DNA from: DASQHW01 sp963837155
Lineage (GTDB): Bacteria > Actinomycetota > Acidimicrobiia > IMCC26256 > PALSA-610
Reading direction: 5' to 3'
Assembly: GCA_963837155.1 (NCBI GenBank)
Contig: CAWIMB010000002.1
Location: forward strand, 2,852,001 to 2,916,000
Length of the DNA stretch: 64,000 nt
This document shows positions 27,124 to 36,567 of the stretch, one piece after another. The notes below the pieces were generated by a model. That model saw only the letters and a program-made list of their open reading frames with translations, was not told the origin of the DNA and did not search any database. Both the position numbers and the translations under genes were made by a program. How positions within the stretch are numbered: position 1 is the stretch's first letter; each line of letters begins with the position of its first letter.

Positions 27124-28633
27124 TTCGGGCGCGGAGTTGGTGCTTGGGAACTTTGCCGCTCGGGTTGCGCGGCATCGCGTCGATGACCTCGATCCGCTCC
27201 GGGATCTTCTGCATCATCAGGCCGGCCGACTTGCAGTGCTCGCGGACGTCGAGCATCGCCGGCGGGTCGGTCGGATCCTTCGGCACGACGAACGCGACGA
27301 CCATCTCGCCGCGATCTTGATCGGGGATGCCGAGCACCGCGACGTCGGCGACCTTCGGATGCGTGTACAACACGTCCTCGACCTCCTTGGCCGAGACGTT
27401 CTCACCTTTGCGGATGATGATGTCCTTGATCCGGCCGGTGATCTCGACCGCACCGTGCTCGTCGAAACGAGCCATGTCGCCGGTGCGCAGCCAGCCGTCG
27501 TCGGTGAACGCGTCCTTGTCGAGTGAGCGGTCGACGTAACCGCGCATCACCTGCGGCCCCTTGACCGCGAGCTCGCCGTTGTCGAGCACCTTCATCGTCA
27601 CGCCGCGCGTCGGTGTGCCTTCACCGGTGCGCTTCGACGAGTCGGGCGCGTCGATATCGGTCTGGCTCACGATCGGCGCCTCGGTCATGCCGTAGCCCGA
27701 CGTGATCCCGACACACCCCGGCACCGCCTCCATCAGCTCGTCGTGCAGCTGCGGCGGCTTCGTCGAGCCGCCGGACGGGAATGCACGGATCGTCTTGTAC
27801 GCGTCGGGGTTCGCACGCGCTTCGGCGAGCAGCGCGGCGTGGATCGCGGGCGCGCCGTTGCCGAGCGTGATGCCGTGCTTGCGGATGAGTTCGGTCGACG
27901 CCGGGGCTGTCCACGCCTCCATCAACACCGCGGCCGATCCGGTGAGCAGCGGCGTGAAGACACCGATGATGATGCCGCCGATGTGGGTGAACGGGAACGC
28001 AACCAGCGCGATGTCATCGGCAGCGACGTGCGTCTTTTCGGCGTAGCCGATCGCGCCCGCGAGCGCCGAGCGGTCGGTGTGTTGCGCGCCCTTCGGATCA
28101 GCGGTCGTGCCCGACGTATAGAAGATCCACCGCACCGGATCGCCGGCATCCGCGGGCGGAGGAAGGTTTGCGGGATCGCCGTCGGGGTTCCAGTGATCCG
28201 CGATCAGCGTGTGCATGTTGTCGTTCTCGCCCGCAACCTCTTCGGCGAGCGCTGCGTAGTCGAACTTGTTCCACGTCGACGGAGTGATCAGTAACTTGCA
28301 GCCGGTCTGCTTCGCGATGAACGACACCTCGCGATGCCGGTAGATCGGCAGCATCGGATTCTGGATCGCGCCGAGGCGGCACAGCGCACCGACGAGCGCG
28401 GCAGACTCCGTCCACGTCGGCAGCTGCCAGGACACGTGATCGTCGGCGCCGATGCCCAGCGCGTGCAAACCCGCGGCCGCGCGTTCGACGAGCGCCTTGT
28501 ACTGCGCGAACGTCGTGGTGCGGTCGCCGTCGTGGAGCATGACGCGATCGGGTGTCGCCGCGACGCGTTGTTCGATGAGGTCCCAGACGCTCCGGGCGTC
28601 GTCGATCATGGGCGTGCGACTCGTCGGGCTCAT
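27110..28633 (-). CDS. AMP-dependent acyl-CoA synthetase/ligase
   Basis: 507 residues. Marks: FYTSGTTADPKGAQHT (adenylate loop), SGYGMTEAP, WLRTGDMARFDEHGAVEITGRIKDIIIRKGENVS and the catalytic Lys in RNPSGKVPKHQLRA. It converts a carboxylic acid to its CoA ester. ATG 28633 overlaps the stop of the SDR gene (ATGA), so the two form an operon reading leftwards. It is distinct in sequence from the ligases at 16030 and 31392. Confidence 0.9.
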   Translation of the reverse strand: MSPTSRTPMIDDARSVWDLIEQRVAATPDRVMLHDGDRTTTFAQYKALVERAAAGLHALGIGADDHVSWQLPTWTESAALVGALCRLGAIQNPMLPIYRHREVSFIAKQTGCKLLITPSTWNKFDYAALAEEVAGENDNMHTLIADHWNPDGDPANLPPPADAGDPVRWIFYTSGTTADPKGAQHTDRSALAGAIGYAEKTHVAADDIALVAFPFTHIGGIIIGVFTPLLTGSAAVLMEAWTAPASTELIRKHGITLGNGAPAIHAALLAEARANPDAYKTIRAFPSGGSTKPPQLHDELMEAVPGCVGITSGYGMTEAPIVSQTDIDAPDSSKRTGEGTPTRGVTMKVLDNGELAVKGPQVMRGYVDRSLDKDAFTDDGWLRTGDMARFDEHGAVEITGRIKDIIIRKGENVSAKEVEDVLYTHPKVADVAVLGIPDQDRGEMVVAFVVPKDPTDPPAMLDVREHCKSAGLMMQKIPERIEVIDAMPRNPSGKVPKHQLRARISGG

Positions 28634-29382
28634 ACCGTGAGGCCGCCGTCGACCGACACGATCGAGCCCGTCATGTACCGGCAGTCGTCGGACGCGATGA
28701 AGGCGACGACCTTGGCGATCTCTTCGGGCGTGGAGTTTCCGAGCGGCGTCATGACCTTCCGGAAGTCCTTCCAGTTCACGCCCTCGGGCATCTCCATGAA
28801 CGCCTCTTGCAGCGGCGTTTCCATCCCGCCCGGCGCGACGCAGTTCACGCGCACGCCCCGCTTGAGGTACTCGTCGGCCAGGCATCGGGTGAGGTGCACG
28901 ACGCCGGCCTTCGACGCGCAGTACGCGGCGGAGTACGGCTGCGCCTTGATGCCGGCGTTCGAGGCGATGTTGACGATCACGCCGCCGCCGTCGAGCAGGT
29001 GGGGCAACGCGGCCTGGGACACCAGGAACGTGCCGGTGAGGTTGACGCCGATGATCCGCTGCCAGTCATCGAACGGGAGCTCGTGTGTGTGGGCGAAGCG
29101 GCCGATGCCCGCGCAGTTGACGACGATGCGCGGGTGGCCGAGATCACGCCACGCGCTGTTGACCGCATCGTGCACCGAGGCTGGATCGGAGACGTCGACC
29201 CGGTACGCCCGGCCGACCCCGCCGTGCTCGGTGATCTCGCCCGCTGTCTTCTCGGCCGCGTCGGCTGCGATGTCGAAGCACGCCACCGGGGAGCCCTCTT
29301 CGGCGAGCAGTTTCGCGGTCGCCCGGCCCAGCCCCGACCCCGCGCCCGTCACCAATGCAACCCGACCTTCGAAGCGTCTCAT
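28630..29382 (-). CDS. Short-chain dehydrogenase/reductase
   Basis: 250 residues, classical SDR: TGAGSGLG at 12-19, NCAG at 89-92, catalytic Ser141, Tyr154, Lys158 (YCASK), and YMTGSIVSVDGGLTV at the end. Coupled to the CoA ligase by a four-base overlap, so probably a hydroxyacyl-CoA or alcohol dehydrogenase in the same acid-degradation pathway. Start ATG 29382; the upstream 29383-29541 gap holds a terminator for the next gene upstream. Confidence 0.92.
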   Translation of the reverse strand: MRRFEGRVALVTGAGSGLGRATAKLLAEEGSPVACFDIAADAAEKTAGEITEHGGVGRAYRVDVSDPASVHDAVNSAWRDLGHPRIVVNCAGIGRFAHTHELPFDDWQRIIGVNLTGTFLVSQAALPHLLDGGGVIVNIASNAGIKAQPYSAAYCASKAGVVHLTRCLADEYLKRGVRVNCVAPGGMETPLQEAFMEMPEGVNWKDFRKVMTPLGNSTPEEIAKVVAFIASDDCRYMTGSIVSVDGGLTV

Positions 29383-29406
29383 GCCGTCGGAAACTAACGC
29401 GTCGGC

Positions 29407-29446
29407 AAGAAAAACGGCCCGCCGGGCAATGACACCGGCGGGCCGT
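29407..29446 (-). terminator. Rho-independent terminator
   Basis: A perfect 12-bp stem, ACGGCCCGCCGG at 29414-29425 with CCGGCGGGCCGT at 29435-29446, 9-base loop, followed on the minus strand by a run of T (AAGAAAAA on plus, 29407-29414). It lies downstream of the minus-strand pair 29542-30590, separating it from the SDR/ligase operon. Confidence 0.85.
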
Positions 29447-29541
29447 CGTTACGCTTGCCGTGCCCCTGGGGGGAGGGGGCTGGAAGCGGTTCCCGCGTTG
29501 TCATCGGCCGGTCTCGGGCGCGGTAAAGGAAATCGGGACGA

Positions 29542-29958
29542 TTAGGCCATCACGGTGAACGCGACCCGGTCGACGAGCTCGGCATCGATGGCCACCTGCC
29601 ACTCGTAGCGGCCGGCGGGCAAGGGCAGCCCGGAGATGTTGACCGCGAACGGCGCGTCGAGCTCGCTGCCCGGCGCCAGGCCGGCCGGTCGGCCCGCTTC
29701 GAACCGGCCCTGGAACTCGATCGGGGTCGCGACCGCCTCGCCGTCGGGCGTCGCGAGCACCGGGTCGCCGCCGTCCTCGGTGAGGAGCCGGGCCGAGAAC
29801 TCGTGGGGCACATTGGCCGCGTCCCAGGGCACGGCAATCTTCACCGCCAGCGCCATCGTCACCGGCGAGCCGCGGTAGATGCTCCACCCGCCGCCGAGCA
29901 CATACAGCTTGCCGGCCACTTCTTGCGCGTGGTCGCACAACAGCATCGTCGTCTTCAA
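29542..29958 (-). CDS. DUF6941-like conserved protein
   Basis: 138 residues. TTG 29958 (MKTTMLLCDHAQEVAGKLYVLGGGWS) matches the usual N-terminus of this small actinobacterial family; ATG 29946 is the alternative. GAGGAG lies about 10 bases upstream. The rest is a beta-sandwich-like domain (LAVKIAVPWDAANVPHEFSARLLTEDG ... LPAGRYEWQVAIDAELVDRVAFTVMA). Cytoplasmic, no catalytic motif; function unknown. Its start nearly abuts the preceding gene, so it is probably co-transcribed with it. Confidence 0.72.
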   Translation of the reverse strand: MKTTMLLCDHAQEVAGKLYVLGGGWSIYRGSPVTMALAVKIAVPWDAANVPHEFSARLLTEDGGDPVLATPDGEAVATPIEFQGRFEAGRPAGLAPGSELDAPFAVNISGLPLPAGRYEWQVAIDAELVDRVAFTVMA

Positions 29959-30590
29959 GTTAGAGCTCCTCGGTATAGGCGTCGGTGCCCGGAATCGTCG
30001 CGAGGAACGGGCTCGCGAAGCCGACGGCGGGCGGCAGTGTCAGCTGGCGGAATGCTCGCGCACGGATCGCCGGTGCAGCCCGCGAGCACGAGGTGATGCG
30101 GGGGTGGATCGGCCGACGAGATGATCGTGCGCTCGACCTCGAGCGCGGTTGACGATGGCATTGCGGGCGGGGCGCCCTCGGTCGCGATCGCGATCACCCC
30201 GGCGTACCGATCGTCGAACACGTCGCCGTCGGTTCCCAGGCATCGATAGACGGCCGTGTGCACATGCTCGCGGTGCGGGAACAGCCGGCCCTCGGCGGTG
30301 ATCTTGTCCATCTCACGCACGACCCACGCGTCCCACTCGGCTTGCATGCCGGGCGCGATCAACGCGATACCGAGGTAGGAGCCGCGCGCGGGATCGCCGA
30401 ACAACTTGCCGTCGGGGGGACGCAACGCCTTGCAGGCGCGCGTCGCGACGAATCGTGCGCCGCCAAGCACACCGGGCCCGGCGAGCACGGCCGACGGGAA
30501 GTGGTCATCCTCGTACCAGCGGTTGAACTCACGCGCGTAGCCGGGCGACGGCTCGATGTACGACACGATCGCGGTACCGATCTCGTTCAT
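29955..30590 (-). CDS. Dimeric alpha-beta-barrel-like protein, C-terminal frameshift
   Basis: ATG 30590 opens MNEIGTAIVSYIEPSPGYAREFNRWYEDDHFPSAV, the pattern of small ferredoxin-fold (EthD/NIPSNAP-like) proteins; later VHTAVYRCLG. After about residue 170 the frame as read becomes Arg/Asp-rich, whereas another frame reads AFRQLTLPPAVGFASPFLATIPGTDAYTEEL with a stop at 29960, two bases from the next gene. A single-base shift near 30065-30100 is therefore likely. Possible role in handling a small hydrophobic substrate; unproven. Confidence 0.68.
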   Translation of the reverse strand: MNEIGTAIVSYIEPSPGYAREFNRWYEDDHFPSAVLAGPGVLGGARFVATRACKALRPPDGKLFGDPARGSYLGIALIAPGMQAEWDAWVVREMDKITAEGRLFPHREHVHTAVYRCLGTDGDVFDDRYAGVIAIATEGAPPAMPSSTALEVERTIISSADPPPHHLVLAGCTGDPCASIPPADTAARRRLREPVPRDDSGHRRLYRGALT

Positions 30591-30672
30591 GCGTGTCCGC
30601 TCTCGGCGCTGCGCGCCGGCCCGCTCGGGCCCCGCTCCCTGCTCGGCGGGATACCCGCCTCCCGACGCTCGC

Positions 30673-31353
30673 TCACGCGTGTTCCAGCGCACGCCAGAGC
30701 GCGCGTTTCGTCGCCGCGAGCTGATCGGGATCGTGGCGTGCGATCAACTCCGCGAGCTCCTGCGCCTCCGCTCGCAAGCGTTCGGGAGGATCGACCACCT
30801 GTGAACAGATGCCGAGTTGGTACGCGCGCGCGGCCGGCATCCGTTCGTGACGACCGACGAGGGCGAGCCGCAGCACGGATTCCATCGGTGACTTCTTCGC
30901 GAGCGCGATCGTCTCGTACACGCTCGCCTGCCCGAGCGAGACGTGCGGGTCGACGAACGTCGCGTTCGACGACGCGATCACGACGTCGGCATCGGCAACG
31001 AAGTGCAGCCCGCCTCCTGCACACGTCCCGTTCACCGCCGCGATCACGGGCTTCCACACGTCGTTGTGCCAGGACGTGAACCGGAGCTCGAACCGTTTCG
31101 TTCGGCGCGACTGTTCGCGGAGCGCCTCCGGATCTCGTGCCAGTTGTGCCACATCGAGGCCAGTCTGGAACGTATCTCCCTCACCGGTGTTCACGATCAC
31201 GCGCACGTCGGGCTCGGCGTCGAGCTCGCGCCACGCCGCTTCGAGCTCATGCATCATGGTGGCGTCCATCGCGTTTCCCACAGCCGGCCGGTTGAACACG
31301 AGCCAGCCGGCGGGCCCGATGCGGTCGACGCGCAACGTCTCGTATGCCTTCAT
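30673..31353 (-). CDS. Enoyl-CoA hydratase/isomerase family protein
   Basis: 226 residues, crotonase fold. VIVNTGEGDTFQTGLDV and KPVIAAVNGTCAGGGLHFVADADVVIASSNATFVDPHVSLG supply the oxyanion hole region. It is a close paralogue of the enzyme at 33738-34542: both share FTSWHNDVWKPVI and ERMPAARAYQLG/ELG blocks. The crotonase family hydrates or isomerises acyl-CoAs; the exact substrate is unknown. Divergent from the CoA ligase at 31392. The gap 30591-30672 holds GC-rich repeat-like sequence and no gene. Confidence 0.88.
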   Translation of the reverse strand: MKAYETLRVDRIGPAGWLVFNRPAVGNAMDATMMHELEAAWRELDAEPDVRVIVNTGEGDTFQTGLDVAQLARDPEALREQSRRTKRFELRFTSWHNDVWKPVIAAVNGTCAGGGLHFVADADVVIASSNATFVDPHVSLGQASVYETIALAKKSPMESVLRLALVGRHERMPAARAYQLGICSQVVDPPERLRAEAQELAELIARHDPDQLAATKRALWRALEHA

Positions 31354-31391
31354 GCGCGTCTCGCCTCGGACGTGGCAAGGTTGCGGAACCT

Positions 31392-32946
31392 ATGAGCGCC
31401 GAGCATCTTCCCGAGACCATACCGGGCCTCGTCAGCCGCGCTGCCGAGCGGTTCGGAGCAATGGAAGCGCTGGTCGACGAGGACGCGCGCCTGACGTTCG
31501 CAGAGTTGGCGGCGCAGGCCGAGCGCGCCGGCCGCGCCCTCGCCGCGAGCGGGATCACCAAGGGCGATCGCGTCGCGATCTGGGCCCCGAACTGCCGGGA
31601 GTGGGTGATCGCCGCGCTCGGCATCTTCAAGGCGGGCGGCGTGCTCGTGCCGATCAACACCCGGTTCAAGGGCGCGGAAGCGCGCTACGTCCTCGACCGC
31701 GCCGACGCGCAGCTGTTGTTCACGGTGACCGACTTCCTCGACACGGACTACGCCGCATTGCTGCGCGCCGAACCCGACGTGGCGTCATTGCGCGAGGTCA
31801 TCGATCTCCGGAGCGCCGCATTCACGGAGTTCCTGCAGCGTGGTGACGCAGCGGACGGTGCGTTGCCGGTGGTCGCCGGCGATGACCTGTGCAGCATCCT
31901 GTTCACCTCCGGTACGACCGGACACCCCAAGGGCGCGATGCTGACGCACGGTGCAACCGTGCGTGCGTACGACGCGTGGTCCACGGTGGTCGGTCTGCGG
32001 GAGGGCGACCGTTATCTCGTCATCAACCCGTTCTTCCACTCGTTCGGGATCAACGCCGGGATCATCGCGTCGCTCATCAAGGGCGCGACGATCATTCCGC
32101 ATCCGGTGTTCGACGTGGAAGCGGTGATGACGCGCGCGGCCGAGGAGCAGGTGTCGATGTTGCCCGGCCCGCCGACCGTGTACCAGTCGATTCTCGACCA
32201 TCCCCGGCTGGCCGAGTTCGACATGTCGTCGCTCCGTCTGGCGGTGACGGGCGCGGCGCCGGTTCCAGTCGAGCTGGTCCGCCGCATGCGCGCCGAACTC
32301 GGCTTCGAGACGATCGTGACCGGCTACGGGCTCACAGAAGCGACCGGCATCGCGACGATGTGCCGGCACGACGACGACCCGGAGACGATCTCGACGACGT
32401 CGGGACGCGCGATCCCGGACGTCGAGGTGCAGATCGTCGACGAGAAGGGCGTCGAGGTGCCGCGCGGCGAGCCCGGTGAGATCGTGATTCGCGGCTACAA
32501 CATCATGCGGGGATACATCCACGATCCAGAGGCGACGGCGGAGGCGATCGACGCCGATGGCTGGCTGCACACGGGCGACGTGGGCGTGATGAACGAGCGC
32601 GGCTACGTGCGGATCACCGACCGGACCAAGGACATGTTCATCGTCGGCGGCTTCAACGCGTATCCGGCCGAGATCGAGAACATGATCAACGATCACCCGG
32701 CCGTCGGACAGGTCGCGATCGTCGGCGTCCCCGACGCGCGAATGGGCGAGGTCGGGTACGCGTACGTCGATCCCCCGCCTCAACGCGACGATCACGCCCG
32801 ACGAGCTGATCGCGTGGTGTCGCGACAAGATGGCGAACTACAAGGTGCCCCGCTACGTCGAGATCGTCGACGCCGTGCCGCTGAACGCGAGCGGCAAAGT
32901 CCTCAAGTACGAGCTCCGCCAGCGCGCCCAATCCGAACTTGCGTGA
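31392..32946 (+). CDS. Long/medium-chain acyl-CoA ligase (FadD3-like), 3-prime frameshift
   Basis: ATG 31392. ANL marks: FTSGTTGHPKGAMLTH, GYGLTEATGIATMC, GWLHTGDVGVMNERGYVRITDRTKDMFIVGGFN. In the run of five C at 32771-32775 one C is extra; the restored frame reads DPRLNATITPDELIAWCRDKMANYKVPRYVEIVDAVPLNASGKVLKYELR and stops at 32946, about 517 residues. Read without correction it runs to 32990 and loses the catalytic Lys (ASGKVLK). FadD3-type enzymes start degradation of steroid-ring or related acids; similarity is by general pattern only. Confidence 0.87.
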
Positions 32947-32972
32947 GCGACTCGGCCGACGGCCGAGTTCGC
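32947..32972. terminator. Bidirectional hairpin between convergent genes
   Basis: GCGACTCGGCC at 32947-32957 pairs with GGCCGAGTTCGC at 32961-32972 across a GAC loop; one A is bulged. It fills the 40-base gap between the ligase stop (32946) and the convergent stop at 32987. No T-run, so termination is inferred from position and stem strength. Confidence 0.55.
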
Positions 32973-32986
32973 CACGCATGTTCGAT

Positions 32987-33720
32987 CTAGATGTCGTCGA
33001 GCGGGCGGCGGTCTTCGACTTGAGGTTGCCGTCCGGTCCGCATGGGACTGAGGGGCGCGTCGACCATCAGCGTGCGGCGGACGTCGGCGCCGATCGCGGT
33101 GAGGCGGGCGCGCCACGGCGAGAGGCCCGCGCCGTCCCAGGCCTGCTCGAAATGCGCCCACGCGTCCCACGACGGCAGCGCCCAGATCACGATCGCCTCG
33201 GAGTCGTTGGTCATCGCGACGCGGAACGCACCGACGCAGCGCGCGCCCAACGGTTCCATCGCGGGAACACCCGCGTCGGCGAGCGCGTCGAGAAACGTGC
33301 GCACGGTGCCGACAGGAACGGTGACGACTTCGTGCGCGTAGACCTCCCCCTTCACGCCTGCGGCCGTGAGCTCCTCGATCGTCGGGCTCCACGGCTCGGG
33401 CACGACGATGCGGTCGAAACCGCCGCGCCGCAGCTCTGCCGCAGCGCCCCCACCACTCGGCGAGCGCGGGATCCTGCAACGACGGTGACGACAGCTCGTG
33501 CGAGAAGTTCGCGACCAGGCCGTCCCAACCGTCGAGCTCCCACAGGTTGACGACTTCGGGCCATCGACCCGTCGAGCCGACGGTGCCCCACACGCCGAAG
33601 CACAGCATGTTGCGTTCTTCGCGCGGTCGGGCACCAGTTCGCCGTCATGTGGTGCATGTAGCGAGCGCGGTTGTGGCCGATGATGTCGATGAACTCATGG
33701 ATGTAGATCTTCGTGTTCAT
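32987..33720 (-). CDS. NIPSNAP-like two-repeat protein (two frameshifts)
   Basis: ATG 33720: MNTKIYIHEFIDIIGHNRARYMHHM. Two single-base shifts (near 33615, and in the C-run at 33447-33453) spread the protein over three frames: NMLCFGVWGTVGSTGRWPEVVNLWELDGWDGLV, then AAAELRRGGFDRIVVPEPWSPTIEELTAAGVKGEVYAHEVVTVPVG, then EAIVIWALPSWDAWAHFEQAWDG, ending TAG 32987. Corrected about 245 residues with two ferredoxin-like halves, as in NIPSNAP/EthD proteins. No catalytic residues are known for such members. It follows the enoyl-CoA hydratase gene closely, so likely the same operon. Confidence 0.68.
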
Positions 33721-33737
33721 GCGCGCATGCCAGCGGG

Positions 33738-34542
33738 TCAGAGAGGTTGCCAGCTGCGCGTCGCGCTTCTCGGCGAAGGCGCGCGGACCCTCTTCCTGAT
33801 CGGGGTGTCCCCACATCGAAACGAGGTCCTGACCGCCGGCCTTGCACGCGTCGGTGAGGCCGAGCTCGAGCGCGCGCCACAGCGCGCGCTTCGTCGCGGC
33901 CATCGCGGCCGGCGAATTCCGCGCGATCTTCTCGGCGAGCTCCTGGGCCGCGTCGCGCAACCGCTCCGGAGGATCGACCACCTCGCTCACCATGCCGAGC
34001 TCGTAGGCCCGCGCCGCCGGCATGCGCTCGTACCGGCCGACCAATGCCATGCGCATCACGGCTTCGACCGGCATCTTCTTCATCAGTCCAATGGCTTCGA
34101 TCGAGACGACCTGCCCGATCGAGACGTGCGGATCGAAGAACTGCGCATCAGAGGCAGCGATCACGATGTCGGCGTCGGCGATCCAATGGAAGCCGCCGCC
34201 CGCGCAGATGCCGTTCACCGCGGTGATTACCGGTTTCCACACGTCGTTGTGCCAGGACGTGAAATGAAAATCGAAGTTCTCGACCGACTCGCGGTACCGC
34301 TGCATGCCGATACCGTCGCTCGCGATCTCGCTCACGTCGACACCGGTCTGGAACGCGCGGCCCTCCCCCGTGTGCACGATCACGCGCACCTCCGGATCGT
34401 CCGCCAGTGTCCGCCATGCGACCTCGAACTCGTCGCGCATCGCGGCGGTCATCGCATTCAGCTGGTCCGGCCGGTTGTTGATCAGCCAGCCGACCGCGCC
34501 GCGGCGTTCCAGGATCAATGTGTCGAGCTGCGGATAGTCCAA
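33738..34542 (-). CDS. Enoyl-CoA hydratase/isomerase family protein (3-prime frameshift)
   Basis: Starts TTG 34542 with GGAG about ten bases upstream. Crotonase marks: VIVHTGEGRAFQTGVDV, KPVITAVNGICAGGGFHWIADADIVIAASDAQFFDPHVSIGQ. As read the frame runs on into the next gene to 33352; removing one C near 33752 yields a natural end AEKRDAQWQPL with stop at 33738, just before the next ATG. About 268 residues. Close paralogue of 30673-31353, so the region probably arose by local duplication. Confidence 0.85.
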
Positions 34543-34545
34543 GGG

Positions 34546-35776
34546 TTAGCTCCGGGGGATCTCGCGCCAGGGCGCACCCTGCCACGGATCGGGCTCGCGC
34601 GGCAGACCGAGCACCCGCTCGCCGACGATGTTCTTGTTGACCTCGGTCGTTCCGCCTTCGATCGTGTTGGCGCGGCTCCGGAGCATCCCTCGCACTTCGA
34701 CCGGCATGTCGCCTTCCCACGCGACCGCACGCGCGCCGAGCAACGCGGTGGCGCACAGCTGAATCCGCTGGTTCAGATCGGCCTGGTGCACTTTGCCGAC
34801 CGAGCTCTCCGGCCCCGGCGCGCGCCCCGCCTTCACTTGAGCCCGCACGCGCTGATTCGTCCAGTCGCGGATGCGCTCCTCGCTGTATACGCGCATCAAC
34901 GCTTGGCGGACGACCTCGTCGCGCGCCGCACCGCTCGCCACGCGAGCGTGAGCACGTGCTCGACATCACGGCCGCCGATGCGATCGACACCACCCGAACC
35001 GGCACCGGACACCATCTGGCGCTCGCCGGACAACGTGGCCCCCGCGACCTTCCACCCGTCGCCGACTTCCCCCACGCGCATCGCGTCCGGCACGAGCGCA
35101 CCATCGAGAAAGACCTCGTTGAAATCGACCTCGCCGCCGATGTGCCGCAAGGGCCGCACGTCGACGCCGGGCTGGTGCAGGTCGACGAGGAAGTAGGTGA
35201 TGCCCTGCCGCTTGGGGACGTCCGGGTCGGTCGCGCGAGCAACACCGCGAAATCCGAGAAGTGTGCCCAGGTCGTCCACACCTTCTGGCCGGAGACGACC
35301 CACGTGTCGCCGTCGCGCTGCGCCCGGCACGCCAACGACGCAAGATCGGATCCCGCGCCCGGCTCGCTGAACAACTGGCACCACTTCTCCTCGTTGCGGA
35401 CCATCGGCGGCAAGAACCGCAGCCGCTGTTCTTCCGTGCCGTACGCGAACAGCGCGGGCGCGGTGTTGTTGAGGCCCAACGGGTTCAAGCGTCCGAGGTT
35501 GTAGGGCCGGAGCTCGGCGTCGATCGCACGCGCGACGGTCGCGCTCAGGTCGAGGCCGCCGTACGCGACCGGCCACGTGGGCACGACGAGACCGGACGCC
35601 GCGAACACCGGATACCAATCCTCGTACTCGGCGCGCGTGCGTACTTGGCGCACCGCCGCCGCGCCCCCACGGCGTCCCGCGTCGATCCACGGCCGCGGCA
35701 CGTGCATCTCGACCCACGCTTGCACTTCGCCAACCGCCGCGTCGACCGGCGTCTCCCTGTTGACCGTGAGGTTCAT
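34546..35776 (-). CDS. Acyl-CoA dehydrogenase (two frameshifts)
   Basis: ATG 35776 (overlap ATGA with the upstream hydratase): MNLTVNRETPVDAAVGEVQAW. Segments in three frames: WCQLFSEPGAGSDLASLACRAQRDGDTWVVSGQKVWTTWAHFSDFAVLLAR, then DPDVPKRQGITYFLVDLHQPGVDVRPL and GEVDFNEVFLDGALVPDAMRVGEVGDGWKVA, then EEVV-type helices ending ANTIEGGTTEVNKNIVGERVLGLPREPDPWQG. Shifts lie near 35235 and 34940. Corrected about 410 residues, normal length. Ends TAA 34546, three bases before the next hydratase gene. Confidence 0.85.
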
Positions 35777-36567
35777 CGACCTTCGAAGCGGGGCGTGCGC
35801 TTCTCGCGGAACGCGGTGAGCCCCTCGCGGAAGTCCTCTGTGCGCGACGACAACTCCATCGCGAACGCCTCGTTTGCCAGATGCTGCTCGAGCGAGATAC
35901 CTGCGCCTTGATGGAGCAGCCACTTCGTGAGCCCGAGCGCGACAGTCGGACCACTCGCGAGACGCGTCACGACCTCGTCGACCGCGTCGTCGAGGTCGTT
36001 GGTCGCGACGGCACGATGAATCACACCCCACGCTTCGGCTTCTTCGCCCGTGAGCGCGCGCCCCAGGAGGAGCAGCTCGCGTGCCCGCACGTCGCCGACC
36101 CGACGGGGCAGCAGCCATGTCGCGCCGCTGTCCGGCGTGAAGCCGCGCTCGGCGAACGGCTGCCAGAAACGCGCGTCGGCGGCCGCGATCGCGAAATCGG
36201 CGGCGAGCGCGAGCTGGAAGCCGATGCCGGCCGCCCAGCCCCGCACCTTCGCAACCACCGGCACCTGGATCGCGCAGACCTGCGGGATCAAGCGATGGGC
36301 CTGCGTGGGAAGTCGCCGCTGAATGCTCCCCACGCGCGGCCGGGCGCCGTCGCTACCGGTGTTCCGCGCCACGATGTCGGCACCGCCGCAGAAATGCTCA
36401 CCCGCGCCTTCGAGCACGATCACGCGCACGCCGTCGTCGGTCGCCGCGGTGTCGAATGCCGCGATGAGCCCGAGCATCGTCTCGTCGTCGATCGCGTTGC
36501 GCTTCTCAGGGCGGTTCAGGCGCAGCGTCAGCACGCCGCGCTCATCGCGCGTCACATCGAGAGTCAT
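35773..36567 (-). CDS. Enoyl-CoA hydratase/isomerase family protein
   Basis: 264 residues, clean frame. LTLRLNRPEKRNAIDDETM, VIVLEGAGEHFCGGADI (acyl-CoA site), VPVVAKVRGWAAGIGFQLALAADFAIAAADARFWQPFAERGFTPDSGATWLLPR (oxyanion loop and catalytic region). ATGA overlaps on both sides link it to the MaoC-like gene upstream and the dehydrogenase downstream. Not a close relative of the other two crotonases here, so probably a different pathway step. Confidence 0.92.
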   Translation of the reverse strand: MTLDVTRDERGVLTLRLNRPEKRNAIDDETMLGLIAAFDTAATDDGVRVIVLEGAGEHFCGGADIVARNTGSDGARPRVGSIQRRLPTQAHRLIPQVCAIQVPVVAKVRGWAAGIGFQLALAADFAIAAADARFWQPFAERGFTPDSGATWLLPRRVGDVRARELLLLGRALTGEEAEAWGVIHRAVATNDLDDAVDEVVTRLASGPTVALGLTKWLLHQGAGISLEQHLANEAFAMELSSRTEDFREGLTAFREKRTPRFEGR